From positions 344,136-408,135 of the forward strand of contig WBOU01000004.1 in the NCBI GenBank assembly GCA_009268125.1: a stretch of 64,000 nucleotides of DNA, written 5' to 3'. Below, in pieces: positions 8,600 through 16,843 of the stretch; the stretch's first letter is position 1; each line of letters begins with the position of its first letter. Both the position numbers and the translations under genes were made by a program. The notes beneath the pieces were generated by a model. That model was given only the letters and a program-made list of their open reading frames with translations. It was not told the DNA's origin and did not search any database. The stretch is from Chloroflexia bacterium SDU3-3. Lineage in GTDB: Bacteria; Chloroflexota; Chloroflexia; Chloroflexales; Roseiflexaceae.

Positions 8600-8628
8600 T
8601 TGACATGGGCTAGAGCCATACGTACAAT
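8600..8628 (+). promoter_or_regulatory. Consensus sigma70 promoter for lgt
   Basis: TTGACA at 8600-8605, 17-bp spacer, TACAAT at 8623-8628. This matches the housekeeping consensus nearly perfectly and predicts a leader of about 60 nt before the ATG at 8697. Confidence 0.85.
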
Positions 8629-8696
8629 AGGGCCAGCCTCCCAGCCAGATGCAATCGATAGCGCGGCGCACGACGCCGCACACCAGAGGGAACACT

Positions 8697-9707
8697 ATGG
8701 GATTTCTCCCACCAGATGACCCATTTCTGATCAACACCACGATCGGAAACCTGCCCATCCAGCTGCGCTGGTACGGCATCTTCATCGTCGGCGGCGCGAT
8801 GCTGGCGGCGTGGATCGCGTCGCGTCGCGCCGAGCGGCGCGGCTTCGACCCCGAGGACATATGGAACCAGCTGATGATCGGCATGGTCATCAGCATCGCC
8901 TGCGCCCGCGCCTACTACGTGGCCTTCGAGTGGCACCGCTTTGCCGACAAGCCGTTTCTGTACATCATCAACCCGCAGAACGGCGGCATCGCCATCCACG
9001 GCGCGCTGATCGGCGCGATTATCTCGGGCCTGATCTACACGCGCTGGCGCAAGCTGCCCTTCTGGCAGTGGGTGGATATCTGTATGCCCACCGTGCTGGT
9101 GGCCCAGGCCATCGGGCGCTTCGGCAACTTCTTCAACCAGGAGGCGTACGGCCGCGCCATCGAGGGCGGCTTCCCGCCCTTCGGCGTGATCATCAACCGC
9201 CCCGAGCAGCGCCTGCCGCCCTTCGACGACCCGGCCAAGTACCCGCTGGACACCACGCTGTTTCACGCCACCTTCCTCTACGAGGCGGTGTGGAACGTCA
9301 TTGGCTTCGGACTGATCATGTGGCTGGAGCGCAGGCTGCGCGGCTGGCGTCGGGTGGGCGACCTAGGCGCGCTCTACGCCATCTGGTATGGCCTGGGCCG
9401 CTTCTGGGTCGAGTCGTTCCGTACCGACAGCCTATGCACCAACGGCGTGGGCGGCTCGTGCGACGGCTCGTTCCGCGCCGCCCAGATCGCCAGCCTGGCG
9501 CTGGTGGCCATCGGCGCAGCCGGGCTGATCTACAACCATATGCGCCAGGCCCGCCCCGCCGCCGAGGTCGAGAGCGAGTACGCCGAGCAGGCGCGGCTGG
9601 CCGCCGAGCAGGCCCAGGCCCAGCAGCCACCGGTCACAGCCGCAGCCACCGCCGCCCCCGCCGAGGATGCGGCCACCGCCGATCAGTCGGCCACACCGCA
9701 GGGCTAG
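8697..9707 (+). CDS. lgt: Prolipoprotein diacylglyceryl transferase Lgt
   Basis: Transfers diacylglycerol from phosphatidylglycerol to the lipobox Cys of prolipoproteins; membrane-embedded. The 336-residue product shows the Lgt signature GRFGNFFNQEAYG (near residue 139), the HGALIGAIISG segment and the conserved RWYGIFIVGG start of the first helix pair. The catalytic core ends near residue 285; the last 50 residues are an Ala/Gln/Glu-rich tail absent from most homologues. The start at 8697 is preceded by AGAGGG. Clients in the window include XylF (4740) and the VWA protein (62757). Confidence 0.95.
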   Translation: MGFLPPDDPFLINTTIGNLPIQLRWYGIFIVGGAMLAAWIASRRAERRGFDPEDIWNQLMIGMVISIACARAYYVAFEWHRFADKPFLYIINPQNGGIAIHGALIGAIISGLIYTRWRKLPFWQWVDICMPTVLVAQAIGRFGNFFNQEAYGRAIEGGFPPFGVIINRPEQRLPPFDDPAKYPLDTTLFHATFLYEAVWNVIGFGLIMWLERRLRGWRRVGDLGALYAIWYGLGRFWVESFRTDSLCTNGVGGSCDGSFRAAQIASLALVAIGAAGLIYNHMRQARPAAEVESEYAEQARLAAEQAQAQQPPVTAAATAAPAEDAATADQSATPQG

Positions 9708-9725
9708 CGCGGCACCGCAGCAACC

Positions 9726-9760
9726 AGAACGGCCAGGGGAGCACTTCCCCTGGCCGTTCT
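9726..9760 (+). terminator. Strong hairpin after lgt
   Basis: Perfect 15-bp stem (9726-9740 with 9746-9760) and a 5-base loop 19 bases after the lgt stop. It is followed by GCATG rather than a U-run, so it may act as a 3' stabiliser as well as a terminator. Confidence 0.7.
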
Positions 9761-9877
9761 GCATGTGGGCCCCAAAAGTTCGCCAGCTTGCCACAACTTC
9801 TTCACAGGTTCCTAAAAAGTTTGCACTACCATACGCTGCATTGGCAACACGCACAACGTCCGAAAGAGAGCCGAACA

Positions 9878-10396
9878 ATGCAGCAGAGCAAACCCAAGGC
9901 AAACCGAAACCTCATCAACATCGCGCTCGATAGCGCGGTCTTCATCGTCTTCCTGGTCACCACCGCGCCGCACCTGAGCGGCATCGCCATCCACGAGTGG
10001 CTGAGCCTGGCCTTCGGGGCCGCAATCATCGCCCACCTGCTGCTGCACTGGCAGTGGATCGTGGGCATCACCAAGCAGTTTTTCCGCAGCGCCAAGGGGT
10101 CGGCGCGCGCCAACTATGTGCTGAATGTGCTGTTCTTCCTAGCCATGACGATCGTGATCTTCAGCGGGATCATGATCTCCGAGCACGCCCTGCCCGCGCT
10201 AGGCATCGAGATCGGGCGCGACATGTCGTGGCGGCGTATCCACGGGCTGGCCTCGAACGCCTGCGTGCTGCTGCTGGGGCTGCACCTGGCGCTGCACTGG
10301 GGCTGGATGGCCAGCATGGCCAAGAAGTATATCGGCGCGCCCATCCGAGGCCTGCTGGCGCACGGCGGGGCCAGCAAGCAGACGAAGGGGGCCTAG
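9878..10396 (+). CDS. DUF4405 four-helix membrane protein (possible b-type cytochrome)
   Basis: 172-residue membrane protein with four hydrophobic helices and family-typical histidines: AIHEWL, HLLLHWQWIVG, RRIHGLASNA and LHLALHWGWM. Paired helix histidines resemble the haem-ligating arrangement of small cytochrome b proteins; DUF4405 has no settled function, so haem binding is inference. The start at 9878 has GAAAGAGA about 9 bases upstream. The next gene starts one base after its stop, so the two are co-transcribed and probably translationally coupled. In other genomes such proteins often accompany FMN-binding or redox membrane proteins; the partner here is not recognised. Confidence 0.8.
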   Translation: MQQSKPKANRNLINIALDSAVFIVFLVTTAPHLSGIAIHEWLSLAFGAAIIAHLLLHWQWIVGITKQFFRSAKGSARANYVLNVLFFLAMTIVIFSGIMISEHALPALGIEIGRDMSWRRIHGLASNACVLLLGLHLALHWGWMASMAKKYIGAPIRGLLAHGGASKQTKGA

Positions 10397-10397
10397 C

Positions 10398-10790
10398 ATG
10401 AAAAGCACACTTCAGATCCTTCTGCGGGTCGTGATCATCCTCGCGGCGGCGGCGGTCGTCAGCTTCGGCGGGCAGACGCTCATCCACTCGACGTTCGGCC
10501 AGTCGCTCACCGGCATGCCCTCGGGCGGCCAGGGCGGCCCGCCTGCGGGCGAGCAAGGCGAGGGCCAGGGCAGCGCCCAACCCAGCGCCGACGCGGCCAC
10601 CACCAGCGCCGGGCAGGGCCAGCAGCGCGGCGGGCGCGGCGGCGAGCGCGGCGGAAACGCCATCATGGAGCTGTTCAAGAACCTCGCGATCGTGCTGGTG
10701 CTCACGGCCATCGGCGGGCTGATCACCACCGTGGCCCAGCGCATTCTGCGCAGGCGGGGCAAGCCCGCGCTGTCCGGGGCCAGCGATTAG
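10398..10790 (+). CDS. Unknown two-helix membrane protein with Gly/Gln-rich linker
   Basis: 130 residues, not recognised. An N-terminal helix (about 7-25) is followed by a low-complexity Gly/Gln/Ala/Ser/Arg segment (about 40-88, including GQQRGGRGGERGG) and a second helix (about 92-113) with a short basic tail. The start is one base after the stop of the DUF4405 gene, implying a shared operon and perhaps a complex. The linker would lie on one side of the membrane between the two anchors. Confidence 0.7.
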   Translation: MKSTLQILLRVVIILAAAAVVSFGGQTLIHSTFGQSLTGMPSGGQGGPPAGEQGEGQGSAQPSADAATTSAGQGQQRGGRGGERGGNAIMELFKNLAIVLVLTAIGGLITTVAQRILRRRGKPALSGASD

Positions 10791-10812
10791 TTCGGCAGCA
10801 CATGCGGGGGCG

Positions 10813-10837
10813 AAAGGGGGCGCGCTGCCCCCTTTTT
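10813..10837 (+). terminator. Intrinsic terminator of the DUF4405 operon
   Basis: Stem 10813-10821 with 10827-10835, 5-base loop, ending in TTTTT at 10833-10837; 22 bases after the stop codon. Confidence 0.85.
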
Positions 10838-10977
10838 GCATGCCCCACGCGGGCGGCAGCCAGGGGGCACTGCACCTCACATGATGTCACTTTGTGCGGG
10901 TTTCCGCCACATTTTTGGTAAAAATATACGTTGTGGTTGATTCGGCCAGGGTGTGCCTTCGTTTACAGCGGTGGTGG

Positions 10978-11165
10978 TTGGCTACTGGGTGGATGCCCTG
11001 CGCGGGCCGCACCTAGGGGCTAGCCCCTAGGAACCCCACCAGAGGGCATCGCCCCCTTGGAACCCCCAATGTGAGGCGTTCCAATACTCCCAGCGCACGG
11101 CTGATGTTCGTGCATATGGCCATCAAAACATGAGCAGCACCTTCGCCGCATGGGCCGGGTGGGTA
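10978..11165 (-). repeat. Repeat module B, inverted
   Basis: Reads GGGTGGATGCCCTGCGCGGG, then CCTAGGGGCTAGCCCCTAGG, then GTTCGTGCATATGGCCATC and CACCTTCGCCGCATGGGCC: the complement of module B near 6409 and 46936. Confidence 0.85.
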
Positions 11166-11202
11166 GGGCTGGCCTCTCGCCACTTCCTCGCACCTTTTGT
11201 AT

Positions 11203-11280
11203 TCTTGGAGCCTTCGCGTCTTCGTGGTATTCGTTCTCTTGGTGCCGTGGTGTCTTGGTGGTAAAAATCTTCGCGGTGAA
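11203..11280 (-). repeat. Repeat module A, inverted, immediately upstream of mutM
   Basis: Reads CCTTCGCGTCTTCGTGGTAT, then CTTGGTGCC and GTGTCTTGGTGGTAAAAA. Together with 10978-11165 it reproduces the A-B composite in reverse orientation. Confidence 0.85.
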
Positions 11281-11299
11281 AAATGCAGCGCGGCGACGC

Positions 11300-11305
11300 T
11301 ATAAT
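11300..11305 (+). promoter_or_regulatory. -10 element of mutM, predicting a leaderless transcript
   Basis: TATAAT ends 6 bases before the mutM ATG (11312), so transcription would start at or next to the A of ATG. The -35 region is weak (TGAAAA at 11277-11282). No Shine-Dalgarno site can fit, consistent with leaderless translation. Confidence 0.6.
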
Positions 11306-11311
11306 ACAGCT

Positions 11312-12142
11312 ATGCCAGAATTACCTGAAGTAGAGCACGTGGCGCGCGGACTCGGCGCGCAAGTATGCGGCAGAACCATCGCCCATGTCAGCAAGCTGGA
11401 TTGGGAGCCGATGGTCGAGACGCCTGACCCCACCAGCTTCCGGGCGCTGCTGGAAGGGCGGCGGTTCGAGGCGGTGGGGCGGCGGGCCAAGTGGATCGTG
11501 GCGACGCTGGATGGCGGGTGGACGCTGGCCCTGCACCTGCGGATGTCGGGCTATATCACCGTGCAGCGCGGCGGCGAGCCGGACAAGCACACCCACCTAG
11601 TGATCGACCTGACCGACGGGCGGCAGATCTTCTTCCACGACACGCGCAAGTTTGGCCGCGCGCGCCTGCTGGATGCGCAGGGCCTGCTGGCCCTCGACGC
11701 CGCCCACGGCATCGAGCCGCTCGGCCCCGCCTTCACCCCCGAGGCGCTGGGAACGATCGTCGGGCGGCGCACCACCAAGATCAAGCCGCTGCTGCTGGAC
11801 CAGAGCCTGATCGCGGGCGTGGGCAACATCTACGCCGACGAGGCGCTGTGGCGGGCCAAGATCCACCCACGCCGCGCCGCCTGCACGCTCAGCGCCGCCG
11901 AGGTGGGGGCGCTGCACGCGGGCATCCAGGCCGCGCTCGGCTCGGGGCTGGAGCACGGCGGCAGCACGCTGCGCGACTACCGCAACAGCTACGGCGAGGC
12001 CGGGGAGAATCAGAAGCACTTTCTGGTGTACGATCAGCAGGGGAAGGCGTGCCAGCGGTGCGGGGCGCAGATCGAGAAGCTGGTGGTGGCGCAGCGCGGC
12101 ACCCACGTGTGCCCGCACTGCCAGCCCGAGCCCGAGGGCTAG
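11312..12142 (+). CDS. mutM: Formamidopyrimidine-DNA glycosylase MutM/Fpg
   Basis: Base-excision repair glycosylase/AP-lyase that removes 8-oxoguanine and formamidopyrimidines. The 276-residue product begins MPELPEVE, placing the catalytic Pro2 and Glu3 correctly and fixing the start at 11312. It carries the helix-two-turn-helix segment with [12 protein letters not shown] and a C-terminal zinc finger (CxxC near 247 and CPHC near 266). The stop overlaps the stop of the convergent gene by three bases. The frame is open 54 codons further upstream through repeat sequence, which is not part of the protein. Confidence 0.97.
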   Translation: MPELPEVEHVARGLGAQVCGRTIAHVSKLDWEPMVETPDPTSFRALLEGRRFEAVGRRAKWIVATLDGGWTLALHLRMSGYITVQRGGEPDKHTHLVIDLTDGRQIFFHDTRKFGRARLLDAQGLLALDAAHGIEPLGPAFTPEALGTIVGRRTTKIKPLLLDQSLIAGVGNIYADEALWRAKIHPRRAACTLSAAEVGALHAGIQAALGSGLEHGGSTLRDYRNSYGEAGENQKHFLVYDQQGKACQRCGAQIEKLVVAQRGTHVCPHCQPEPEG

Positions 12143-12552
12143 GCCGCGCCGCCCAGCGCCGCGCGCTCGACCACCACGCCCTCGGGCAGGCGGCCCCGCT
12201 GGGGGTCGCTACTGTCGGGCACGAACAGCAGGGCGCGGATGTTGGGGCCGACGGCCATGGCCAGCAGCAGGCGGGGGATGGGCACCGCGCGCAGGCGGGG
12301 CGGGGTCTGGTCTTTGATCAGGCCGTTGCGCTGGGCGAACAGCAGCGCCACATCGGGCGAGGCGAAGGCCAGCAGGGTGCGCGGCTTGCCCGTGCCGCCG
12401 CTGCCGCCCGCGCCGGTGGCGCTGCCCGCCTGAAAGACGTAGAACACCTCGCCCGGCAGCTGCGGGCGCAGGCTGGCCAGCAGCGCCGCGATGTGCTCGG
12501 GGGCGATGCCGTAGGCCGCGAAGGTCTCCATGGTGTTGTCTGGCTCGCTCAT
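12139..12552 (-). CDS. Unknown protein, second gene of a coupled pair
   Basis: 137 residues, not recognised. No signal peptide or membrane segment is evident. It contains a Gly-rich stretch ([12 protein letters not shown]) near residue 48 and a mixed alpha/beta pattern. Its ATG overlaps the stop of the upstream gene (ATGA), so translation is probably coupled to the membrane-anchored repeat protein. The 3' end overlaps the mutM stop convergently. Confidence 0.65.
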   Translation of the reverse strand: MSEPDNTMETFAAYGIAPEHIAALLASLRPQLPGEVFYVFQAGSATGAGGSGGTGKPRTLLAFASPDVALLFAQRNGLIKDQTPPRLRAVPIPRLLLAMAVGPNIRALLFVPDSSDPQRGRLPEGVVVERAALGGAA

Positions 12553-13526
12553 GGCGCTACCACCGGCACCGGCGTGGGCTTGGCCGCCGACACGATGTTG
12601 GGCGCGCTATCCTGGAAGTAGAGCGCGTGGCCCAGCAGGCCGATCAGGATCTGGCTGCCGTCGCCCGCGTCAGGGTGGTACTCCAGGCGGGCGCGCTGGA
12701 AGTACTGCACGGTGTACATCTTCTCGCCAAAGCGCTCCTGCAGCTCGTCGCTCAGCGGGTAGCCGAACACATCCAGCCCGCCGTTCTGCTCCCAGAAGGT
12801 GTAGAAGCGATCGCTCACGCCGTGGTTGGTGATCGGCGAGTAGACCACCTCGGGGTTGCTGGGGAAGAACTGCTGGTTGGGAAAGGGCACGTTCTGCGTG
12901 AACTCGACGCCCACCAGAGCGGGCTGGACCTCGTAGGCCGTGCCCTTGTGCTCGGGCCAGTACTCCAGGCGCGAGCGCTCGAACCACTGGGCCTCGCGGC
13001 CACCCACCTGCACCAGCCCGCTGATCGGCCTGCCGAACACGCGCTCGCCGCTGTGGGCCTGGTAGTAGTCGCGGAACACCGGCGCGACCTCGTAGGATGT
13101 GGTGATGGCCGCGCCGCGCGTGCCCGCCTGGCCCGTGCCGCCCAGCGCCGCCGTGAGCGGCGCTGGGCTATCGGCGGCGCGGGTGCCGGGGAACGAGATG
13201 ATGCCAGCGTGGCCGGTGGCCGCCGCGATCAGGTAGCAGATCAGGAAGATCAGCAGCAGCAGCAGGATGTGCCCCGGCGCGCGGGCGCGGGCCTCGGCGC
13301 GCTCCTCCGCCGGGGTCTTGCGGGCGATCTCCTGGCGGATGCGGTCGGCCTCGGTATCCAGCGCCGCCGTCTCGCTGGCCACCAGCTCGGTCTTGCCCTG
13401 CTCAAGGGCGGCGGCCTCGCGGGCGGCGCGCTCGCGCTGGATCTTCTCGTCGGCCTCGCGGCGGGCAGCCGCTACGGCATCGCTGGAGGTGGCGGCGGTA
13501 GTGGTGCGGTTATCTTTATCGCTCAT
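12549..13526 (-). CDS. Membrane-anchored protein with two W/FG-type surface repeats
   Basis: 325 residues of unknown function. A charged Ala/Glu/Arg-rich cytosolic region (about 15-85, probably coiled coil) precedes one transmembrane helix (about 87-108; HILLLLLIFLICYLIAAATG). The exterior part has two related modules, each with a G(x)FG(Y/R)P(I/L)S core followed by (W/Y)FxRxRLEY and P: one near 150-205 (RVFGRPISG), one near 230-300 (FWEQNGGLDVFGYPLS, YTVQYFQRARLEYHP). The same module occurs twice in the glycosidase at 24162. The family is reminiscent of LGFP-type wall-binding repeats, but this is inference. ATG 13526 is chosen over the ATG two codons upstream. Confidence 0.75.
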   Translation of the reverse strand: MSDKDNRTTTAATSSDAVAAARREADEKIQRERAAREAAALEQGKTELVASETAALDTEADRIRQEIARKTPAEERAEARARAPGHILLLLLIFLICYLIAAATGHAGIISFPGTRAADSPAPLTAALGGTGQAGTRGAAITTSYEVAPVFRDYYQAHSGERVFGRPISGLVQVGGREAQWFERSRLEYWPEHKGTAYEVQPALVGVEFTQNVPFPNQQFFPSNPEVVYSPITNHGVSDRFYTFWEQNGGLDVFGYPLSDELQERFGEKMYTVQYFQRARLEYHPDAGDGSQILIGLLGHALYFQDSAPNIVSAAKPTPVPVVAP

Positions 13527-13601
13527 ATGCACCCATTGATGAGAGAGGTGGCAAGGCCAGAGAACACCAGCAGGCCCGACACCCCATGGCGGTAGAACGG
13601 C

Positions 13602-14009
13602 CTAGAGATGCTGGCGGATGCTGGCGGCGATGGCGCTCAGCTCATCCTGCTCGAACTGCTGGGTCTTCCAGGGCAGCATGGCGCGGTCGCCATCCCAGCG
13701 GGGGATGAGGTGGACATGGAAGTGGAACACGGTCTGCCCCGCCGCCGCGCCGTTGTTCTGCACGATGTTCAGGCCATCGGGGTGCAGCGACTGGCTGATG
13801 GCTGTCGCCACGCGCTGGACCGAGGCCATCACGGCGGCCAGCACATCCGGCGGGATGCTGTAGATGTCGGGGTACTCCTGCTTGGGCACCACCAGGGTAT
13901 GCCCGCGCGAGGCCGGGCCGATGTCGAGGAAGGCGTAGGTGTGCGCATCCTCGTAGACCTTGGTCGAGGGGATCTCGCCGCTGATAATTTTCGAGAAGAT
14001 CGAGGCCAT
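13602..14009 (-). CDS. HIT family nucleotide-binding hydrolase (HINT-like)
   Basis: 135-residue cytosolic protein of the histidine-triad family, which hydrolyses nucleoside phosphoramidates or related nucleotides. It begins IFSKIISGEIPSTKVYED, typical of HINT proteins, has RGHTLVVPK near residue 36 and the catalytic triad motif HFHVHLIP near residue 95, and an NNGAAAGQ loop before it. Length is normal. AGGTGATC precedes ATG 14009. It stands alone between the repeat-protein pair and polX. Confidence 0.95.
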   Translation of the reverse strand: MASIFSKIISGEIPSTKVYEDAHTYAFLDIGPASRGHTLVVPKQEYPDIYSIPPDVLAAVMASVQRVATAISQSLHPDGLNIVQNNGAAAGQTVFHFHVHLIPRWDGDRAMLPWKTQQFEQDELSAIAASIRQHL

Positions 14010-14082
14010 TGATCACCTGCTTCTATACGCTCGGGCGCGGCGGGGCCATAGCACCGCCGCAAAAGGGTGCGGGGGAAGGCCC

Positions 14083-15828
14083 CTAGCGCCGCTCGGGCTT
14101 GGGGGCGGCCAGCCACGCCAGCAGGCGCGGCAGATCCCACGTGTTGGCCAGCTGGTCGGCGGCGGCCCAGCCGCGCCGCGCCGTGACCACGCCCAGCCTG
14201 ATCCAGGCCAGGTTATCGGTGTGGTGGGCATCGCTGTCGGTCACCAGCAGCGCGCCCAGCTCCAGCGCGCGCCGCGCGTGCGCCGCCGAGAGATCGAGCC
14301 GGTCGGGGCCGCTGTTCACCTCCAGCAGGGTGTTGGTCTCGGCGGCGGCGCGGGCCACCGCGTCGATGTCCAGCTCGGCCCCGGCCCTGCCGCCGATCAG
14401 CCGCCCGGTGGGGTGGCCGATGATGTCCACATGCGGGTTGCGGATGGCCTTCAGGATGCGCTCGGTGGCCTGCTCGGCGGGCTGGCGCAGCTGCACGTGG
14501 GGCGAGGCCACCACGATATCCAGCTCGGCCAGCACCTCGTCGGGCAGGGCCAGCCCACCGTCGGGGGTGATGTCCACCTCCACGCCGCGCAGGATGCGGA
14601 AGCCGCCCAGCTCGGCGTTCAGCGCGCGGATCTCCTCGGCCTGGGCCTTCAGCCGTGCGGCGTCCAGCCCGTTTACAATGCCCAGGTAGGCGCTGTGGTC
14701 GGTGATGGCCATGTGGCTGTAGCCACGGGCCATGGCGGCCTCGGCCATGGCGCGGATGCTGTGCTTGCCATCACTCCATGTGCTGTGCATGTGCAGGTCG
14801 GCGCGGATGTCGGCCAGCTCGACCAGGCGGGGCAGCGCGCCAGCCTGGGCCGCCTCGAACTCGCCCGCGTCCTCGCGCAGCTCGGGGGCGATCCAGGGCA
14901 GGCCCACCGTGGCGTAGACCTGCTGCTCGGTGGCGCAGGGCACGGTCTCGCCGCTCTCAAGGCGCTTAAAGCCGTGCTCGCTGAAGCTCATACCCTGGGC
15001 CAGGGCCAGCTCGCGGAAGCGGATGTTGTGCGCGCGGCTGCCGGTGAAGTGGTGCAGCGCCGCGCCCCACACGGCGGGGTCTACCGCGTAGAGATCGACC
15101 TGCATGCCGCTGTGCAGGTAGGCGGTGGCCTTAGCATCGCCGGATGAGTCGACGTAGGCGATCATGGGCAGCGCGGTGAAGGCGCGCACCACGGAGGCGG
15201 TGTCCTCGGCGGCGGCCAGGATGTCGAGGTCGCCGGTGGTCTCGCGGCCACGGCGCAGGCTGCCCGCGTAGGCCGCCTCGCGCAGCGGCACGGCCTCGCG
15301 CAGCGCGGCCAGCAGCTGCTCGGCCATGGCCAGGGCCTCGCCCATCAGCACGCGGGTGTCGGCCTGCTCGGCGGCGGTGATGCCTGCGGAGATGCCCGCG
15401 ATGGTCTTCGCGCCGAAGCCCTTCACCCCGGCCAGCTTGCCGGTGTCGGCGGCCTGCTTCAGCGCGGCCAGGCTGTCGATGCCCAGCTCTTTGTAGAGCT
15501 TCCCGGCGGTGCGCGGGCCGATGCTGGGCACCTTCATCAGGTCGAGCACGCCGGGCGGCACCTGCTGCTTCAGCTTCTCGTAGAACTGCAGCTGGCCGGT
15601 GTCCAACAGCTCGATGATCTTGTCGGCCAGAGTTTTGCCGATGTTGGGGATCGCCTCTAGCTCGCCGCGCTCGCGGTAGGTGGCGAGCGCCGCGGGCAGC
15701 TCGCCGATCGAGTCGGCGGCGCGCTGGTAGGCCTGGAAGCGGTAGCGGCTCTCGCCCGCGACCTCAAGGCTCAGGGCGATCTTGGCAAACACCTCGGCGA
15801 TATCGTGGTTTGTCAGCGTGGCGGGCAT
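14083..15828 (-). CDS. polX: DNA polymerase X family protein PolX (Pol beta + PHP)
   Basis: 581 residues. Residues 1-330 form a Pol beta-like part with helix-hairpin-helix segments (IPNIGKTLADKI; VPSIGPRTAGKL; VKGFGAKTIAGI) and the nucleotidyltransferase motif TGDLDILA. Residues about 340-575 form a PHP phosphoesterase with ADLHMHSTWSDG, AITDHS and VTDSDAHH, which in bacterial PolX acts as a Mn2+-dependent 3'-5' exonuclease. It is a gap-filling repair polymerase. The start at 15828 matches the usual N-terminus (NHDIAEVFAKIALSLEVAGE). An inverted module A lies upstream. Confidence 0.95.
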   Translation of the reverse strand: MPATLTNHDIAEVFAKIALSLEVAGESRYRFQAYQRAADSIGELPAALATYRERGELEAIPNIGKTLADKIIELLDTGQLQFYEKLKQQVPPGVLDLMKVPSIGPRTAGKLYKELGIDSLAALKQAADTGKLAGVKGFGAKTIAGISAGITAAEQADTRVLMGEALAMAEQLLAALREAVPLREAAYAGSLRRGRETTGDLDILAAAEDTASVVRAFTALPMIAYVDSSGDAKATAYLHSGMQVDLYAVDPAVWGAALHHFTGSRAHNIRFRELALAQGMSFSEHGFKRLESGETVPCATEQQVYATVGLPWIAPELREDAGEFEAAQAGALPRLVELADIRADLHMHSTWSDGKHSIRAMAEAAMARGYSHMAITDHSAYLGIVNGLDAARLKAQAEEIRALNAELGGFRILRGVEVDITPDGGLALPDEVLAELDIVVASPHVQLRQPAEQATERILKAIRNPHVDIIGHPTGRLIGGRAGAELDIDAVARAAAETNTLLEVNSGPDRLDLSAAHARRALELGALLVTDSDAHHTDNLAWIRLGVVTARRGWAAADQLANTWDLPRLLAWLAAPKPERR

Positions 15829-15917
15829 AGCCTATGCACCATCTTTCTCTTTCGCTCACTGGCAATTATAGCATCGCAAGCAAGCCTCGTGCCCAGCTAC
15901 GGGGCCACTGCGTTCTC

Positions 15918-16210
15918 ACCACCACGGCACCAAGACAGCGAGGGAACGCAAAAGAACGGATACCACGAAGACGCGAAGGCTCGAAGGGGGACGATTCACC
16001 ACCAAGACACCAAGACACCAAGGAACGCAAGAAACGAATACCCAAAGACGCGAAGGAATAATGGTCAAAGAAGGGATGGGCGTAACGCCAACCTTGAAGA
16101 CGCGGACGATTCACCACCAAGACGCCAAGACACCAAGGAACGCAAGAAACGAATATCCAAAGACGCGAAGGAATAATGGTCAAAGAAGGAATGGGCGTAA
16201 CGCCAACCTT
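15918..16210 (+). repeat. Repeat module A, including a 105-bp direct duplication
   Basis: A degenerate module A (15918-15980) is followed by two 105-bp units, 15991-16095 and 16106-16210, that differ at only a few positions. Each unit begins ACGATTCACCACCAAGAC and ends AACGCCAACCTT. The small divergence suggests recent duplication. Confidence 0.9.
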
Positions 16211-16212
16211 CC

Positions 16213-16345
16213 CCACTCGGCCCATGCGGCGAAGGTGTCGCTCCTGCAAACTGGCCATATGCACGAACACCAGCTGCCTGATGGCCGCGCAGGGCATCCA
16301 CCCACCGAACAACCATCACCGCCAGCACTCATGGGAAATACGCCC
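16213..16345 (+). repeat. Repeat module B
   Basis: Carries CGGCCCATGCGGCGAAGGTG, CTGGCCATATGCACGAACAC and GGGCATCCACCCACCGAACA as at 6409-6600, but lacks the central GC-rich stretch. Confidence 0.85.
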
Positions 16346-16396
16346 GCCGCCGACCAGACAACACCAGAAACCCAGAAAAATAACGGCGTTTCTTCA

Positions 16397-16430
16397 CCCC
16401 TTGGTGTCTTGGAGTCTTGGTGGTAGAACG
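16397..16430 (-). repeat. Inverted module A end closing the composite
   Basis: CCTTGGTGTCTTGGAGTCTT followed by GGTGGTAGAACG is complementary to the start of module A. With 15918-16345 it gives an A-B-inverted-A structure of about 510 bp. Its flank GTAGAACGTTCTGCCGAAC is matched, inverted, at about 57789-57810. Confidence 0.8.
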
Positions 16431-16570
16431 TTCTGCCGAACGAAAGCACAGCGGCCCTGCCACAGGCCAGATCTGCCAGCTTTCGCCTGCGCCGTATATG
16501 GTATTATTATCGGTACATCAGCAGCTGGCACCAACACGCTCAGTACAACGAGAAGAGGAAGAGGAGAGCG

Positions 16571-16822
16571 ATGAAGAACGTCCTGCTAATCGCCCTGATT
16601 ATTGTTGCGACCATTTTCCCCTACGCGGCCACGGCGGTCGAGCTGACCCGCGATATGACGGCGGCGCTGGCCCTGGTGGGCATGTCGGTGCTCACCATCG
16701 TGATCGCGCTGGCGGCCATGTTCTACCGCCCCAAGCCCACCGCCGACACCGAGACCCCGCTGCAGGCCATCCCCAGCATGCCGGGGGCCAGGCGGGCAGC
16801 CGCAGGCGGCAAGAAGCACTAG
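16571..16822 (+). CDS. Small unknown membrane protein
   Basis: 83 residues, not recognised. Two hydrophobic helices (about 3-22 and 31-51) are followed by a Pro/Ala-rich basic cytosolic tail. AGAGGAAGAGGAGAG ends 4 bases before the ATG, a strong ribosome site. It lies 21 bp before the STAS gene on the same strand, so it may be the first gene of the signalling cluster, although its own role is unknown. Confidence 0.65.
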   Translation: MKNVLLIALIIVATIFPYAATAVELTRDMTAALALVGMSVLTIVIALAAMFYRPKPTADTETPLQAIPSMPGARRAAAGGKKH

Positions 16823-16843
16823 CCAGGCACCGAGTTTGAAGGT

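Noticed and set aside
8810-9877. Long frame overlapping lgt and running into the DUF4405 gene
   Set aside because: Only its last 172 codons encode the recognisable membrane protein, which has its own start and ribosome site at 9878.
11150-11311. N-terminal extension of MutM through module A
   Set aside because: Fpg needs Pro2 at the mature N-terminus, so only ATG 11312 can give an active enzyme.
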